NCBI GenBank assembly: GCA_907163375.1
Contig: CAJQUW010007774.1
Coordinates: 248,001 to 312,000, forward strand
Direction of reading: 5' to 3'
Origin: Prostheceraeus crozeri
Taxonomy: Eukaryota; Platyhelminthes; Polycladida; Euryleptidae
DNA: 64,000 nt
Each line of letters begins with the position of its first letter. Position 1 is the first letter of the stretch. A program made the translations under genes and the position numbers. Shown here piece by piece: positions 60,953 through 64,000 of this stretch. Under the pieces are notes generated by a model. It was not told the origin of the DNA. It searched no databases and saw only the letters and a list, made by a program, of their open reading frames with translations.

Positions 60953-63288
60953 GCCTGACCGATGATTCCTGAAACCGTTTCTAGACTATTGACAACAGAA
61001 TTACATTGCCTAATTGATTTGTCCGTTTGTCATAGACTCATACCACAGTTTCTACCCAAGATTGCTGCATTTAGACAGAAATCCATGACCTAAGTAGGAA
61101 GCATTCTTTGTCAACTTACCTGAATTTTCTGTATCTCTCTGTTCTGTTCTGTTTTCTTTCTTGCAGCTAACTTCATGCTTAACATTCAGTTGCTATTTTT
61201 TATTACGGAGAGAATGGACTTCTATGACATAAAATGATCAACTAGAGCACGCATTTGAATGTTTTCTCTTTAGACACGCAATCCAAGAACCTTTTCAGCT
61301 TTGTTATCAGCAGTTCAGATGGATCTTCTAATGTTTGAAATGTTCATGTTACTGTTATGTTTCAGCGAACATTGTTAAAAGACCTCTATGTTTGAAACTC
61401 ATTCATTTTTGACTCTAATTGTTGAATTGTTAAGGTAGAGTTTCTGCAATTACATAGAAATCGGTTCAATGTGCTGCATCACACTTGCAAAGAAGTCGCA
61501 CTTTTCATACATGCCAGTCTCACAACTGTGGGTGCAAGTGATTTAGAACACGCTGGGACGATAATCAATAACTTCAGAAACGTAAATGAAGATGATATTA
61601 TATCCATATTATCATTTAAAGGGATAAAACCTTTAAATGTGCTGAATTTTCCGATCCTGCCCGGACAGCATAATTTGGTCCACTACGTTAGTAATTAATC
61701 GATTTTCAGTATACCAGATGTGTCGTACATTCATGAGCACAGCAATGGTTGATATTTTCTGAATATGTATTGCTCGAAACAGTTAATTTGCAGCATTTGA
61801 GCAAATTTTTGATCAGCTAAGAAAGCTAGAAAGACATAATGTTTGGTTCAGCGTGTGGATTAACAATCCAAATATTAAATCCAATTTAAGAGTAAAATCT
61901 AGTCGACTATTTTATATTACAGATCTAATAAAGGGAAATACGCGTCCTGTCAATACTATAGATATGGATCTGTCTTTATTCGGTTGATGATTATATTTTT
62001 ATGAATTCTTCAAGTTTTATGTATATTCTAACGCGACAAAACTAGTCGAATTCCATAAATTACGTTCAAAAGTTATCAAACCGTGTATATTTCAGATTGC
62101 GACGTCAGCTGTTTCTTTTTTTAGTGTAATTTGTGCTCATATGTCTAAGAACCCAAGTGTGATACGCGTACACGTCACATTAGCTTCACCACTGTGTGAT
62201 GTGCATGTAGATCCTTTCTCCCAAACAGACTGATTGGCTTTGAAATAGGGTCCTGTGAATGGGAGAATTCACAGTCGAATCGAATTATACAAAACTTGCA
62301 TAGGCCTACTTAAGCTGATTTTCGATGCACAATTTACTTAGCCAGCTTTGCCGCTAGCTAATGAGGAAATAGGCCTGACAAGTAGGAACCTAATAATTGT
62401 CTTTAATGTTACTATTGAAGATTGCAGTGAGTACTGACATACAAGAAATAAGCAGGAAAATTGAAGTGTATTTGCTTTACTGAAATAATTAAGGTATACT
62501 GAGCTTTTTAACTATAACCCCTTTCGAATGACATAGCAAGTTATGGATGTTGAATTGACGTGCGACTTTCATTGCCCGTGCTTTGTCAAAATAGGTGAAT
62601 GCAGTTTGATGATAATTACTAGGTCTGCAATATCAGACTTGCAGAAAAAGTCCATCAAATCTCGATTGGAAATTTAACCACCATCAATCGCTCCTATGTT
62701 TAGATCTTGAGTCCAAGAAACCACACATTTCCATGAACTAACAGTCAGTGCGAATAAGAAAACATCCAAGGCAATTCAGTCAACCCAAAACAGTAGTAGC
62801 TGGAAAAGTACCGTATCAGATGATGTGTCATTTCGAAATATTGATATTTTCTCCATTAGCTTTCTTTGTACGAAATAAAATATAAATAATCAGGTCAGTT
62901 CTTCGACATCATTGCCTTTCACAGACACTGCATTGACAATTGACATTTAGAAAGATCTTATACGGTACAATTATTAATTTGAATAAGTAGAAGTCAAAAT
63001 TTTCGCACGTAAATGACAGGCAAGCTACATCCGTGATAAGATGAAGTATTCACAGACTCTTATGGTGAGAGTATCCTCGCATCTTTATCTTGTTTGTGTG
63101 CTCTTTGAGATAGAAGATGTGAATGCGCGAGATTTTGAGATTCACAGCATTCCAACTAGAGAATGCTGAGTGTAAGTAGACGATATATGACGCCCTTTGA
63201 TTTTCGAATCGAATAGGAATTCTGTCTGGCTGTAATCACACTAATTACATAGTTCCGCTTCGGGTTGTTGCAAAAATGAAAGTCAGAT
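60953..63288. other. Sequence without recognised features
   Basis: A 75-aa plus-strand frame at 61471-61698 lies next to plausible splice signals (TGCCAG before, GTAATT after) but has no recognisable domain. No repeats recognised. Confidence 0.35.
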
Positions 63289-64000
63289 CTGATTTGATTT
63301 GATCACGATTTATTTAAAAGGAATAGTAGCATTATGACAAAAGGCTTCAAGGCTACTGTACATATGATAAAAAGAAATTATATTTACATCTAAAAATCAG
63401 TCTGTCATTAAAAAGTTCTTGGTCGAGCTTTTAAACATGCGAATGGAGTTAGAAGATAGCACAGTGCTGGGCAGTTTGTTCCACAGATGAGCAGAGGTTG
63501 AAGAAAAATGCTTCTTGGCGACCGTTTTCAACCGATGTTTGGGCAAATGGAGCTTATTCATTGTAGACGAACGAAGACGTGATCGGTCCGGAAGTGAGCT
63601 AACAGGCACTACTAGCTCCCGTAGGTACTCAGGCGCACAGCCATTCAGACACTTATAAGTCATGGTAGCAATGCGCAGTTCAATCCTTGATCTCATGGAG
63701 AGCCACTTCAGTTCTTTGAGCACAGGCGTGATATGAGAGAATTTCGGGAGACTGTAGATGAGCCTGGCAGCAGCATTGATAACACGCTGGAGTCTGGAGG
63801 TCTGGTCTTCGGGTATACCTGCCAAAATAGATGAACAATAATCCAGCTTAGGAAATACCTGAGATGTGACCAATGTCGATGATAGTTAACGTGTAATAGA
63901 TCGTCGAACCGAACGTATTTGTCGTAGAGTAGCAAAACTTGATGCAACAGTCTTCGTGACATGATGCGAAAAAGACCATGTAGAATCCAACGTGACTCCA
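63289..64000 (-). mobile_element. CR1/L2-type non-LTR retrotransposon, 3' part, runs off the right edge
   Basis: Coding sequence on the minus strand enters at 64000 (THR/TWSFSHHVTK-like) and ends near 63397. The 3' UTR contains AATAAA, and a short tail of repeated ATCAA units follows at about 63290-63304. Such microsatellite 3' ends are typical of CR1/L2 elements. Confidence 0.8.
63397..63873 (-). pseudogene. CR1/L2 reverse transcriptase C-terminal region
   Basis: LVTSQVFPKLDYCSSILAGI, then SRLQRVINAAARLIY, KELKWLSMRSRIELRIAT, YKCLNGCAPEYL and SAHLWNKLPS, ending KNFLMTD. This is the standard thumb and C-terminal region of CR1/L2 RT proteins. The frame continues upstream (RQIRSVRRSITR) but is broken by an in-frame TAA at 63886-63888, so this copy is dead. 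Confidence 0.85.

Noticed and set aside
1-64000. LTR retrotransposons, endogenous viruses, CRISPR arrays, rRNA genes or bacterial operons
   Set aside because: No long direct terminal repeats with gag-pol motifs, no spaced identical repeats, no rRNA cores and no dense same-strand gene runs were seen.

Overview
The window looks like nuclear DNA of an animal, most likely an invertebrate. It is AT-rich and has spliced genes with long introns. It also carries a dense, nested mix of eukaryotic mobile elements: piggyBac, hAT, Tc1/mariner, Penelope-like, CR1/L2-, Jockey- and RTE-type retroposons, tRNA-derived SINEs and MITEs. There are no operons, ribosome-binding sites, CRISPR arrays or rRNA genes. 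The species cannot be named from the sequence.

The only host gene I can support lies on the minus strand from at least 48400 down to 176, and it leaves the window on the left. Nine candidate exons (161, 64, 23, 31, 250, 52, 19, 84 and 80 nt) mostly have good splice sites. They read in order as a myotubularin-related protein of the MTMR6/7/8 type. Reading phases agree at every junction except one, where an exon is still missing. The exon at 9600-9849 carries the family's best signature (AALCRS followed by FSARCIEDE). The exon at 914-997 covers the phosphatase P-loop, but the catalytic Cys and Arg are replaced. It therefore looks like a strongly diverged, catalytically dead myotubularin with several microexons. 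The N-terminal PH-GRAM exons and the C-terminus were not found.

Nearly everything else is mobile DNA, much of it inside the gene's introns. From left to right: a TTTCCAGG-rich inverted-repeat element (4304-5650); S1 SINEs; a hAT with GGATCC-rich ends (11956-13413); palindromic SINE structures (14018-14223, 15822-16038); a Penelope-like GIY-YIG fragment cut by a hAT (16799-19189) that itself holds a small inverted-repeat element; an almost intact piggyBac (19656-22850); RNase H, reverse transcriptase and RTE fragments (25-30 kb); and a full-length Tc1-like element with an open DD34E transposase (29937-31589). Then come a fold-back element (32473-33061) and a three-level nest at 35048-39341, where a MITE holds a TTTCCAGG element that holds a non-LTR retrotransposon.

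The right third has further inverted-repeat elements (40318-41109, 42340-43279), a decayed reverse transcriptase near 46.4 kb, more SINEs, a mariner relic with TA duplications (57743-58911), a third MITE copy (59832-60351), a 575-bp palindrome (60378-60952) and a CR1/L2 retrotransposon leaving at the right edge. Target-site duplications were read directly from the flanks and fix most boundaries to the base.
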